Shown here: one piece after another, positions 1-6,417 of the stretch
How the letters are laid out: each line of letters begins with the position of its first letter
Numbering within the stretch: the first letter of the stretch is position 1
NCBI GenBank assembly: GCA_013813185.1
Contig: JACCSD010000149.1
Span: 1-10,266, forward strand
From: Burkholderiaceae bacterium
GTDB lineage: Bacteria; Pseudomonadota; Gammaproteobacteria; Burkholderiales; Burkholderiaceae_F
Direction of reading: 5' to 3'
Length of the DNA stretch: 10,266 bases
Translations under genes and position numbers: made by a program
Notes under the pieces: generated by a model
Databases searched by the model: none
Told to the model about the DNA's origin: nothing
What the model saw: the letters and a program-made list of their open reading frames with translations, nothing else

Positions 1-1359
1 GTGCCCGACAACGTGCCGCTACCCACGGTACAGCCTCTATCGCCGCCGCCGATGCGCGATTTGTGGGAGCGCATCCGGCTCGGCTTCAAGATGCCGAATC
101 TCGAAACCAAGCTTGCCGACGACCGCACCCGCTGGTACGCGAGCCAGCCTGATTACTTCGCGCGCATGACGCAGCGCTCGAGCCGCTACCTGTTTCACAT
201 CGTTGAAGAGATCGAGCGGCGCGGCCTGCCGACCGAGCTCGCGTTGCTGCCGTTCGTTGAAAGCGCGTTCGTGCCGGAAGCGTTTTCAACGGCGAAGGCC
301 GCGGGCCTGTGGCAGTTCATTCCATCGACCGGCCGCAACTATGACCTCGAACAAAACATGTGGAAGGACGAGCGGCGCGATGTGGTCGAGTCCACGCGTG
401 CCGCGCTCGACTATCTGGAAAAGCTGTACGAAATGTTCGGCGACTGGCAGCTGGCGCTTGCGTCTTACAACTGGGGCGAAGGTGCGGTGTCGCGCGCGAT
501 TGCCAAGAATCGACACGCCGGCAAGCCCACCCGCTACACCGATCTCAAGATGCCGAAGGAGACGCAGTATTACGTGCCGAAATTGCAGGCGGTCAAGAAC
601 ATCGTGGCCGAACCCGAAAAGTACGGCGTCGTGCTGCCGCCGATCGACAACGCGCCGTACTTCATAGCAGTCCATAAGACGCGCGACATTGACGTGGACA
701 CCGCGGCCAAGCTTGCCGAAATGAAGGTCGATGATTTTCGCGCGTTGAATCCGGCGTTCAACCGGCCTGTAATTATCGGCGCCGGCGGCGGCGCCCAGTT
801 GCTGCTGCCGGCCGGCAAAGTCGAACGTTTTCAGGCCAACCTAGCCGCGTGGGATTCGACCGGCCAACCGCTTGCCAGCTGGACGACTTACAAGACGACG
901 GCGTCCGATACGCTGGCAACGGTTGCCAAGCGGGCCGGTATCAGCGAGGAGCAGCTGCGCGACGCAAATCAGATACCACCGCGTTATCGGCTCGGCAGCG
1001 GCTCGACGATCCTGATACCGCGCGACGAAACGATGGAGTTGGATATTCCCGCCGAGAGCCTTGACGGTCGCTTCTCGCTGGTGCCCGAGCAGGCCAATCT
1101 GCGCAAGGTCACCTACCGCGTGCGGCGCGGCGACACTGTCACCAGTGTGGCGAACCGCTGGAAAGTGCTGCCGAAGGATTTGATTGTGTGGAACCGGCTG
1201 ACGTCTCCAAGTCTTTTTGCGGGCCAGCGTCTGGAGCTCACGGTGCCCGCTGCGCAAGCGCGCAGCCGTGTTGTGAAGAAGGCGGCGCCAACGGCGCGCG
1301 CGCCCACGACAACATCGCGCAGCTCTGTCCGCACACCGACGCGCAAACGGCTTTACTGA
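1..1359 (+). CDS. mltD: MltD-type membrane-bound lytic murein transglycosylase with LysM domains (5' partial)
   Basis: Periplasmic enzyme that cleaves peptidoglycan glycan strands without hydrolysis, leaving 1,6-anhydro-MurNAc ends, for wall turnover. The visible 452 residues begin with a goose-type SLT catalytic domain at about residues 55-205. The likely catalytic Glu is E87 in FVESAF, followed by AGLWQFIPSTGRNY (residues 101-114) and ASYNWGEG (154-161), all MltD hallmarks. Two LysM peptidoglycan-binding repeats follow at about 295-340 and 369-416. A degenerate LysM-like stretch lies at about 220-270. The tail from 417 is basic and rich in Thr, Ser, Ala and Pro. The GTG at position 1 is probably an internal codon: the frame is open to the window edge and the signal peptide expected for the family is missing, so the true start lies upstream. 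The stop is followed after 1 nt by the fabI ATG, so the two genes are probably cotranscribed. Confidence 0.93.
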   Translation: MPDNVPLPTVQPLSPPPMRDLWERIRLGFKMPNLETKLADDRTRWYASQPDYFARMTQRSSRYLFHIVEEIERRGLPTELALLPFVESAFVPEAFSTAKAAGLWQFIPSTGRNYDLEQNMWKDERRDVVESTRAALDYLEKLYEMFGDWQLALASYNWGEGAVSRAIAKNRHAGKPTRYTDLKMPKETQYYVPKLQAVKNIVAEPEKYGVVLPPIDNAPYFIAVHKTRDIDVDTAAKLAEMKVDDFRALNPAFNRPVIIGAGGGAQLLLPAGKVERFQANLAAWDSTGQPLASWTTYKTTASDTLATVAKRAGISEEQLRDANQIPPRYRLGSGSTILIPRDETMELDIPAESLDGRFSLVPEQANLRKVTYRVRRGDTVTSVANRWKVLPKDLIVWNRLTSPSLFAGQRLELTVPAAQARSRVVKKAAPTARAPTTTSRSSVRTPTRKRLY

Positions 1360-1360
1360 A

Positions 1361-2149
1361 ATGTTCCTCGCCGGCAAGCGGCTGCTGATCACCGGTGTGC
1401 TGTCGAATCGCTCGATTGCGTACGGCATTGCGCAGGCGTGCAAGCGTGAAGGGGCAGAACTCGCATTCACCTACGTCGGCGAGCGCTTTCGCGAGCGCAT
1501 CACCGAGACTGCGGCGCAGTTCGGCTCCGACCTGATCTACGACATGGATGTCGGCGACGATGCGCAGATCGCAGCCACTTTCGATGCGCTAAAGCAGCGC
1601 TGGGACGGACTCGACGGACTCGTGCATTCGATCGGCTTTGCGCCGCGCGAGGCGATCGCCGGCGATTTCGTCGACGGGCTGTCGCGCGAGGGCTTTCGCA
1701 TCGCGCACGACATCTCTTCGTACAGCTTTCCGGCACTCGCGAAGGCTGCTCTGCCGCTGATGGAAGGCCGCAGAGCGGCGTTGCTGACACTGACCTACCT
1801 CGGCTCGACGCGCGCAGTGCCCAACTACAACACGATGGGACTGGCGAAGGCGAGCCTTGAAGCCAGCGTGCGCTACCTGGCAGCGAGCCTTGGGCCGCGC
1901 GGAATTCGCGTGAACGGGATTTCGGCCGGACCGATCAGGACACTAGCGGCAGCCGGCATCAAGGGATTCTCCAAAATTCTGTCGGCGGTTGAGAGCACCG
2001 CGCCACTGCGGCGCAACGTGACGATCGAAGATGTGGGTAACGTGGCGGCATTCTTGCTATCCGATCTCGCAGCCGGCATCACGGCCGAGATCACGCACGT
2101 CGATGGCGGATTCAACGCCATGATGGGATCGTCGCTGGAATCTGAATAG
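1361..2149 (+). CDS. fabI: enoyl-[acyl-carrier-protein] reductase (NADH) FabI
   Basis: Cytoplasmic enzyme of type II fatty-acid synthesis. It reduces trans-2-enoyl-ACP to acyl-ACP with NADH, the last step of each elongation cycle. The 262-residue length matches E. coli FabI (also 262). The fold is an atypical short-chain dehydrogenase: dinucleotide-binding start TGVLSNRSIAYGIA (11-24), HSIGFAP (89-95), active-site Y146, Y156 and K163 within TYLGSTRAVPNYNTMGLAK, then ISAGPIRTLAA (187-197) and a terminal HVDGGF. G92 in HSIG corresponds to E. coli G93, the known triclosan-resistance site, and is the sensitive-type Gly. The ATG is one base past the mltD stop and has no recognisable Shine-Dalgarno, so translation is probably coupled to mltD. 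The stop codon TAG ends at 2149, 11 nt before the next gene. Confidence 0.97.
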   Translation: MFLAGKRLLITGVLSNRSIAYGIAQACKREGAELAFTYVGERFRERITETAAQFGSDLIYDMDVGDDAQIAATFDALKQRWDGLDGLVHSIGFAPREAIAGDFVDGLSREGFRIAHDISSYSFPALAKAALPLMEGRRAALLTLTYLGSTRAVPNYNTMGLAKASLEASVRYLAASLGPRGIRVNGISAGPIRTLAAAGIKGFSKILSAVESTAPLRRNVTIEDVGNVAAFLLSDLAAGITAEITHVDGGFNAMMGSSLESE

Positions 2150-2150
2150 T

Positions 2151-2155
2151 GGAGA
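2151..2155 (+). promoter_or_regulatory. Shine-Dalgarno GGAGA deciding the start at 2161
   Basis: GGAGA lies 5 nt before the ATG at 2161. It selects that ATG over the GTG at 2149, which overlaps the last base of the fabI stop codon and has no such site at a proper distance. Confidence 0.7.
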
Positions 2156-2160
2156 CAGAA

Positions 2161-2574
2161 ATGGCAACCGCCGCCGACCTCGATATCAAAATGGACGCTG
2201 CCTCGCTGTATCGCGAGGAGATTTACACAGATCGCCGCATCGGGACCATCCGTGCGATGGTTCCGGTGAAATCCAACGGAGACGCCGACGGCGCTCGCGA
2301 AACTTTGTTTATCGGCGAAGCGCAGATCATGACGCAGATGGGTCCGCTGCCGGTCACGTTCGAGATCGAAGCCGCGTCGCTCGACGCCGCCGTCAGCGGA
2401 TACGCGAAGGCGGCCAAGGTCGCGGTCGAACGCACCGTGAACGAGCTGCAGGAGCTGCGCCGGCAGAACGCTTCATCGCTGGTGTTGCCGGGTCAGAGCG
2501 GCGGCGCCTTTGGGCCAGGCGGGATGGGCGGCGTCGGCGGGCTCGGTGGTGGCGGCAAGATTCAGATTCCTTGA
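2161..2574 (+). CDS. small cytoplasmic protein of unknown function with Gly-rich C-terminal tail
   Basis: 137 residues counted from the ATG at 2161; the GTG at 2149 would add four residues but lacks a ribosome site. I cannot assign a function. No signal peptide or membrane segment is visible. Residues 1-110 look like a compact alpha/beta domain, with the conserved-looking patch LYREEIYTDRRIGTIR near the start, then a beta-rich part containing GPLPVTFEIEAASL, then a helical stretch ending in ELQELRRQNASSLVLP. The last 25 or so residues are a Gly repeat run ending in GGGKIQIP, a flexible tail whose basic and hydrophobic end may be a contact site. From memory, similar proteins with a short Gly-rich tail occur in other proteobacteria, but I could not verify this. 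Third gene of the mltD-fabI operon, it converges on the next gene with a 9-bp gap. Confidence 0.82.
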   Translation: MATAADLDIKMDAASLYREEIYTDRRIGTIRAMVPVKSNGDADGARETLFIGEAQIMTQMGPLPVTFEIEAASLDAAVSGYAKAAKVAVERTVNELQELRRQNASSLVLPGQSGGAFGPGGMGGVGGLGGGGKIQIP

Positions 2575-2583
2575 TCTCGCCGT

Positions 2584-2994
2584 TCAAGTCGCGAAGCGCA
2601 TGTGGACGTACAGGTAAAACGGTGCTCGCGGCGGCGGCGCGAAGCGGTCGAACAGAAGCCGACCGCGAACGCACGAGTACACCGGCGGACTGCGGTCGCT
2701 CCATAACTTGAGGACTTTTCCTTCGCCGTCGATCGCAGCGACGAACGAAAACGGCGTCTGATCGGGCTGCGGCAGCGCAGACTGACAGTCGCGCAGGTGC
2801 GCCCGATAGCGCGCACTGAACTGCGGCAACAGCACCGACTGGTGGTACTCGAGCGTCAACGGGTCTTTTTCGTCGCGACGGCCGAGCTCCTGGGCATCGA
2901 CGAAAGAATCGGCAAGTGACGGCATCTGCGTATGCGCAGGCGGCGCAATCGCGAGCGCAGTCAGTATCGCGAGCGTGCACTGTGATGATTTCAT
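2584..2994 (-). CDS. small secreted protein, possible TonB-C-terminal-like fold
   Basis: 136 residues from the ATG at 2994. The N-terminus MKSSQCTLAILTALAIAPPA followed by HTQ is a short Sec signal peptide with probable cleavage near residue 22 or 23. An upstream ATG at 3144 would give 186 residues but would overlap selD and bury the signal peptide. The mature part has two cysteines (C70, C108) that could form a periplasmic disulfide. The second half runs FSFVAAIDGEGKVLKLWSD, then VYSCVRGRLLFDRFAPPP and PFYLYVHMRF. The pattern of a strand, a G.V strand, a helix with C..  ..L, F.PP and a final strand resembles the C-terminal domain of TonB-like and related small envelope proteins. This is a fold guess, not a recognised family. 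No TonB periplasmic linker is present. It is divergent from selD with 21 bp between start codons and has no Shine-Dalgarno. Confidence 0.72.
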   Translation of the reverse strand: MKSSQCTLAILTALAIAPPAHTQMPSLADSFVDAQELGRRDEKDPLTLEYHQSVLLPQFSARYRAHLRDCQSALPQPDQTPFSFVAAIDGEGKVLKLWSDRSPPVYSCVRGRLLFDRFAPPPRAPFYLYVHMRFAT

Positions 2995-3000
2995 CGGTCG

Positions 3001-3008
3001 ATCATAAT
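3001..3008. promoter_or_regulatory. overlapping divergent -10 elements serving selD (+) and the small secreted protein (-)
   Basis: On the plus strand CATAAT (3003-3008) matches TATAAT at 5 of 6 positions and ends 7 nt before the selD ATG at 3016. On the minus strand TATGAT (3006 to 3001) also matches at 5 of 6 and ends 6 nt before the ATG at 2994. The elements share four base pairs. Transcription starting the usual 6-8 nt downstream would begin at or within a base or two of each start codon. No good -35 hexamer is visible on either side; the best plus-strand candidate, CTGTGA at 2980-2985, matches 3 of 6. Confidence 0.5.
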
Positions 3009-3015
3009 TCGGCCC

Positions 3016-4062
3016 ATGAATGCTCCGATTGATTTGAAGATCAAGCTTACGTCGTTCGCGCACGGAGGTGGATGCGGCTGCAAGATCGCGCCAGGCGTGC
3101 TGAGCGAGATTCTGCAAGGTGTGCGTGGGATTGTGCCGCCGCAACTATTGGTCGGCATCGAAACCGCGGACGACGCCGCTGTGTATCAACTGAATGATGA
3201 GCAGGCGATTGTCGCGACGACCGACTTTTTTACGCCGGTCGTCGACGATCCCTACGACTTCGGCCGCATCGCTGCGACCAACGCCATCTCTGATGTCTAC
3301 GCGATGGGCGGCACGCCGATCATGGCGCTCGCACTGCTCGGCATGCCGATCGACAAGATTCCTCTCGAAGTGATTCGCCGCATTGCCGAAGGTGGCCAGT
3401 CGGTGTGCAACACAGTCGGCATTCCGATCGCCGGCGGCCACACGATCGATTCGGCCGAGCCGATCTACGGCCTGGTGGCGCTGGGCTTGGTCCATCCGGC
3501 TAAGGTAAAAAAGAACAGCAGTGCACAAGCCGGCGACATCCTGATCCTCGGCAAGCCGCTCGGAGTCGGCATCTATTCGGCTGCGCTGAAAAGAGGTGCG
3601 CTCGACGCTGCGGGTTACGCGCACATGATTGCCAGCACCACCAAGCTCAACACACCGGGCCGCAAGTTCGCCGACATGGCGGATGTGCACGCGATGACCG
3701 ATGTCACCGGCTTTGGCGTGCTCGGACATTTGAACGAAATCGCCGTTGGCAGCGGGTTGGCGGCACGCGTTGATTTGAACACTGTGCCGTGGCTGCCCGG
3801 TGTTGAAGAGCTTGCAGCAGGTGGTCACGTCACGGGGGCGTCGAACCGTAACTGGGCCGGCTATGGCCACCATGTGAATTTGCACAACGTGTCCGCCGTG
3901 CAGAAGGCGCTGCTAACCGACCCACAAACCAGCGGCGGTCTGCTAGTCGCCTGCGCGGCCGGAGCAGCCAATGATGTGCTCGCTGTCTTTCGCGCGGACG
4001 GCTTCGACAGAGCGGCCGTTATCGGTAGCCTCGAAAAAGGCACCGGAATCAGCGTTATCTAG
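3016..4062 (+). CDS. selD: selenide, water dikinase (selenophosphate synthetase) SelD
   Basis: Makes monoselenophosphate from selenide and ATP in the cytoplasm. The product is the selenium donor for selenocysteine, 2-selenouridine in tRNA and selenoneine-type compounds. The 348-residue length is normal. The catalytic segment HGGGCGCK (16-23) carries C20, equivalent to the E. coli active-site C17, and K23, equivalent to K20. C20 is encoded by TGC, so this is the Cys form rather than a Sec form. ATP- and Mg-binding motifs are present: ETADDAAVY (49-57), TTDFF (68-72), DFGRIAATNAISDVYAMGG (81-99), AGGHTID (139-145), TDVTGFGVLGHL (228-239) and DPQTSGG (302-308). No selU/mnmH, selA or selB is in the window, so which selenium use it feeds cannot be read here. 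The start fits the family length, and the ATG has no Shine-Dalgarno. Confidence 0.96.
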   Translation: MNAPIDLKIKLTSFAHGGGCGCKIAPGVLSEILQGVRGIVPPQLLVGIETADDAAVYQLNDEQAIVATTDFFTPVVDDPYDFGRIAATNAISDVYAMGGTPIMALALLGMPIDKIPLEVIRRIAEGGQSVCNTVGIPIAGGHTIDSAEPIYGLVALGLVHPAKVKKNSSAQAGDILILGKPLGVGIYSAALKRGALDAAGYAHMIASTTKLNTPGRKFADMADVHAMTDVTGFGVLGHLNEIAVGSGLAARVDLNTVPWLPGVEELAAGGHVTGASNRNWAGYGHHVNLHNVSAVQKALLTDPQTSGGLLVACAAGAANDVLAVFRADGFDRAAVIGSLEKGTGISVI

Positions 4063-4081
4063 CGTGCCAAATGAAGCTGGT

Positions 4082-4103
4082 GGCCGAGCGCGTTGCTCGG
4101 GCC
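4082..4103. terminator. GC-rich hairpin in the selD/AsmA convergent gap (possible non-canonical terminator)
   Basis: CCGAGC (4084-4089), loop GCGTT, GCTCGG (4095-4100) form a perfect 6-bp stem. Two more G-C pairs outside (4082-4083 with 4102-4103) extend it past a single bulged G at 4101. It lies 20 bp after the selD stop. No T-run follows on either strand, so it is not a classical intrinsic terminator. It could pause polymerase or protect the 3' end of selD mRNA. Confidence 0.35.
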
Positions 4104-4170
4104 GCTCAACGTCGAAATCGTTGACTATCGCTGTGAGGACGTCATGACGCGCAATGCAATCCCAGGTTAC

Positions 4171-6336
4171 CTAGGAGCTTGCTGGCTCTTTTTTTGCCGG
4201 CACATCGACGATCGGTGCCGGCGGCCCGGAGCGTTTGCGCGTGTCGACAATCGGCGCCGGTGAAGACGTGCTCTCCTCAGCGGTGGGCGCGTCGCTAACC
4301 TTCTTGCCCGACTGTTTGACCGCCCCGCTGACCGACGCCAGCACCGCCTGGCAGTCGGCGTTTTGTCCCGGCCCGGTCTCAATCAGTGGAATCAAGGCCA
4401 GCAAGGGATTCAACAGGCCGAGCGCAACAGCACTCGCACCGCGCCCGATCGTCTGGCTTGATAGTGCGATGTCTGCATCGCGAAAAGTCCCACGGATGTG
4501 CACCGGGCCGCGCAACGACAAAATACCCGCCTTTTTGGATCGCGGCTCGAGCGTGATGTCGAGTTTTTCGGCGCCGAGGTTGATCGTGCCGCTGCCGCCG
4601 ATGTTCGATTCGTCCGTGTCGAAAACAAACAAGCCCAGTGTCGCCACGCCGTCGTCGACCGCAAAGGCAGCCGCGCCGCACCGTATCTGAGTCGGTCGGT
4701 CGCCGCCAAAGAGCAGCGGCAGCAGTTGGCCGCCGTGCAGATTGATCAGCCAGACGCCAAGCTCCGACACGCGCCCACCTGCCATTCCGGCGTTGATGCT
4801 CCCGTCTGCGGTAGCGAGCATGTCGGACACTGAATTACCACGGCCGGCCAGACGAATCTGAGCGCCGAGTGAGCCGGAGCTCGTTTTCTTCGCGGTTTCC
4901 AGTGTTGGAAACAATTCACCCAGTTTCACACGGCGCAAATCGATCGACGCCTTCGCAGCAATCGGGTTGTTGCGCGCATCGAGCGTGATGGTCGACACCA
5001 GATCGCCACCCGCCAGGCCGAAGTTCATCGGGTCGAGTACGAGCACGCCGTTGTTGAGTTTCAGATGCGCGTGAAAATCCTCGAGCGGGATCTGCTCGGG
5101 AATCTTCAGCGCGGCAGCGTTCAGACGCACGTCGGCGTCCATCACGTTCAACTTTTCCCGATTGAAATCATTGTTTGGAAACACTTTGCCCGAGGGCAGT
5201 TTCGCCGGTGTCGACTTGGCCGGCGTGGCAGTGCCCTTCGCGACTTGCGGAGCAGCGCCTGCGCCCGGTCGGGGCGGCAGGCCGACCAACGGCCCAAGGT
5301 CCGCCAGATCGAGGCTGCGGCTTTTCAGCGTCGCCGTCAGCAGCGGTCTCGGTTTGCGCCGCTCGAAGCGCGCGTCACCGGCGAGATCAGTGTTGCCGAT
5401 TACGCCGCTGAAGCCCGTGTAGGAATACACATCGCCCTCACGAACCAGACGTCCGGTAATGCGATACGGCGGCGTATCGGGCAACGCCAGTGGCAAGGTC
5501 GGATACAGCATTGCAAGACTAGGCCCGCTGACGGCGACCTTGGCGTCGATGCGGCTCAGGCTGCGGATGTTGCCCATCTCGCCCTCGGCGCTGATCGACG
5601 TCCGTCCCGCGCGCACTGACAGACGAACCGGAAACGGCTCGCTCGATTCGCGCAACGCCAGGACGTTGCCGGTGTCGGCGATTCCTTCGAACGGACTGCC
5701 GCGCCAGCGTCCGCTAAACGTCATGCGCGCTTCGTACGGTCCTTCGACGCGACTCACACCACTGGCATTGACCTCGATGTTCTGCACAGCATCACGCAAA
5801 GAAAGACTCGCATTGTTCAGCGCAAGGGATTGCACATCGACCGTGCGCGTCGACGGCTGATCGGACTCGCGCAGCTTCCAGTTCGCGCGCCCTTCCTTGT
5901 CGCGAACCAGATTCAACTGGCCTTCCGTCAGGCGTAGATGCGGCAGAACAATTTGATCGGTAAACAGCGATGGCACGCTGACGCTGAGCATCAGCTCGCG
6001 CAGGCTGACCAGTGGCGCATCGCCGGCCCACGGCGCGTTGCCGATTTCGATGTCGGTAAGCACGATGCGCGGCACCAGGGCAAGTTCAACATCGAGGACG
6101 CCGATCGTGACCGGCCGGCCGCTGCTCTTACTGAGGTATCGCTCGAGCGGGCCGCGAAACCAGTTCCAGTCGAAGAGCGCGATGAGTATGACCAATGCCA
6201 CCCCGAGCGCGCCCAGCACCCACGGCCAGCGGCGCTTGCGTGACGCTGTCGGTGGGGTTTCGCCGTTGAGTCTCGACGATGGCGCAGTCTCGGATGTCAC
6301 CCCAATACAAAATGCAAGCGGCGTGCCTAGCGTCAT
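4171..6336 (-). CDS. AsmA-family inner-membrane-anchored periplasmic protein
   Basis: AsmA-family proteins are long beta-rich periplasmic proteins anchored in the inner membrane, linked to outer-membrane assembly and lipid transport between membranes; the substrate here is unknown. At 721 residues the protein starts with a basic cytoplasmic segment (ASRKRRW, 31-37), then one membrane helix at about 38-55. Next comes the family signature FDWNWFRGPLERYLSKSSGR (55-74), then beta-strand-rich sequence. An AsmA_2-like C-terminal part includes LDITLEPRSKKAGILSLRGP followed by VHIRGTF. Two Cys appear, in QIRCGAAAF and NADCQAVL. The tail from about residue 665 is low-complexity, with PAPIVD occurring twice. 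The ATG at 6336 is the longest start; a GTG at 6300 would drop 12 residues and leave the membrane segment intact. Neither has a strong ribosome site (AAGGG lies about 13 nt before the ATG), so the start is uncertain. It converges on selD. Confidence 0.92.
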   Translation of the reverse strand: MTLGTPLAFCIGVTSETAPSSRLNGETPPTASRKRRWPWVLGALGVALVILIALFDWNWFRGPLERYLSKSSGRPVTIGVLDVELALVPRIVLTDIEIGNAPWAGDAPLVSLRELMLSVSVPSLFTDQIVLPHLRLTEGQLNLVRDKEGRANWKLRESDQPSTRTVDVQSLALNNASLSLRDAVQNIEVNASGVSRVEGPYEARMTFSGRWRGSPFEGIADTGNVLALRESSEPFPVRLSVRAGRTSISAEGEMGNIRSLSRIDAKVAVSGPSLAMLYPTLPLALPDTPPYRITGRLVREGDVYSYTGFSGVIGNTDLAGDARFERRKPRPLLTATLKSRSLDLADLGPLVGLPPRPGAGAAPQVAKGTATPAKSTPAKLPSGKVFPNNDFNREKLNVMDADVRLNAAALKIPEQIPLEDFHAHLKLNNGVLVLDPMNFGLAGGDLVSTITLDARNNPIAAKASIDLRRVKLGELFPTLETAKKTSSGSLGAQIRLAGRGNSVSDMLATADGSINAGMAGGRVSELGVWLINLHGGQLLPLLFGGDRPTQIRCGAAAFAVDDGVATLGLFVFDTDESNIGGSGTINLGAEKLDITLEPRSKKAGILSLRGPVHIRGTFRDADIALSSQTIGRGASAVALGLLNPLLALIPLIETGPGQNADCQAVLASVSGAVKQSGKKVSDAPTAEESTSSPAPIVDTRKRSGPPAPIVDVPAKKEPASS
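4173..4195 (+). terminator. candidate intrinsic terminator for selD, inside the 3' end of the convergent AsmA gene
   Basis: AGGAGC (4173-4178), loop TTGCTG and GCTCTT (4185-4190) form a 6-bp stem with one G-U pair. The 3' arm runs directly into an uninterrupted stretch of seven T (4189-4195). The geometry is right for a plus-strand intrinsic terminator, but the stem is short. The same bases encode the last residues KKEPASS and the stop of the minus-strand gene. Confidence 0.4.
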
Positions 6337-6417
6337 GGCTAACCGCGACCCTTGATTTGAACGGAGACGGCGTCAACTCAGCGTATTGTCCAAGCAGAAC
6401 GTGCCTCGTATCGAACC

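Noticed and set aside
841..1470. 209-residue minus-strand frame crossing the mltD/fabI junction
   Set aside because: Overlaps two confident genes and has an Arg-rich, motif-free translation.
2570..2588. CTTGA/TCAAG inverted repeat holding both convergent stop codons
   Set aside because: The stem is only 5 bp with a 9-nt loop and no T-run, and it is largely explained by two TGA stops facing each other.
3073..3084. Possible in-frame selenocysteine in SelD
   Set aside because: The active-site residue is encoded by TGC, not TGA, and the frame has no internal stop.
2995..3144. N-terminal 50-residue extension of the small secreted protein
   Set aside because: It would overlap the start of selD and place the signal peptide internally. 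The ATG at 2994 gives a normal secreted protein.
3145..3885. 246-residue minus-strand frame opposite selD
   Set aside because: Antisense shadow of a well-conserved gene. Its His/Arg/Asp-rich composition shows no recognisable motif.
4071..4124. 17-codon ATG frame just after selD
   Set aside because: Too short, no ribosome site, and its bases form the GC hairpin instead.
5065..5619. 184-residue plus-strand frame inside the AsmA gene
   Set aside because: Antisense to a strongly supported AsmA-family gene, with no motif or ribosome site.
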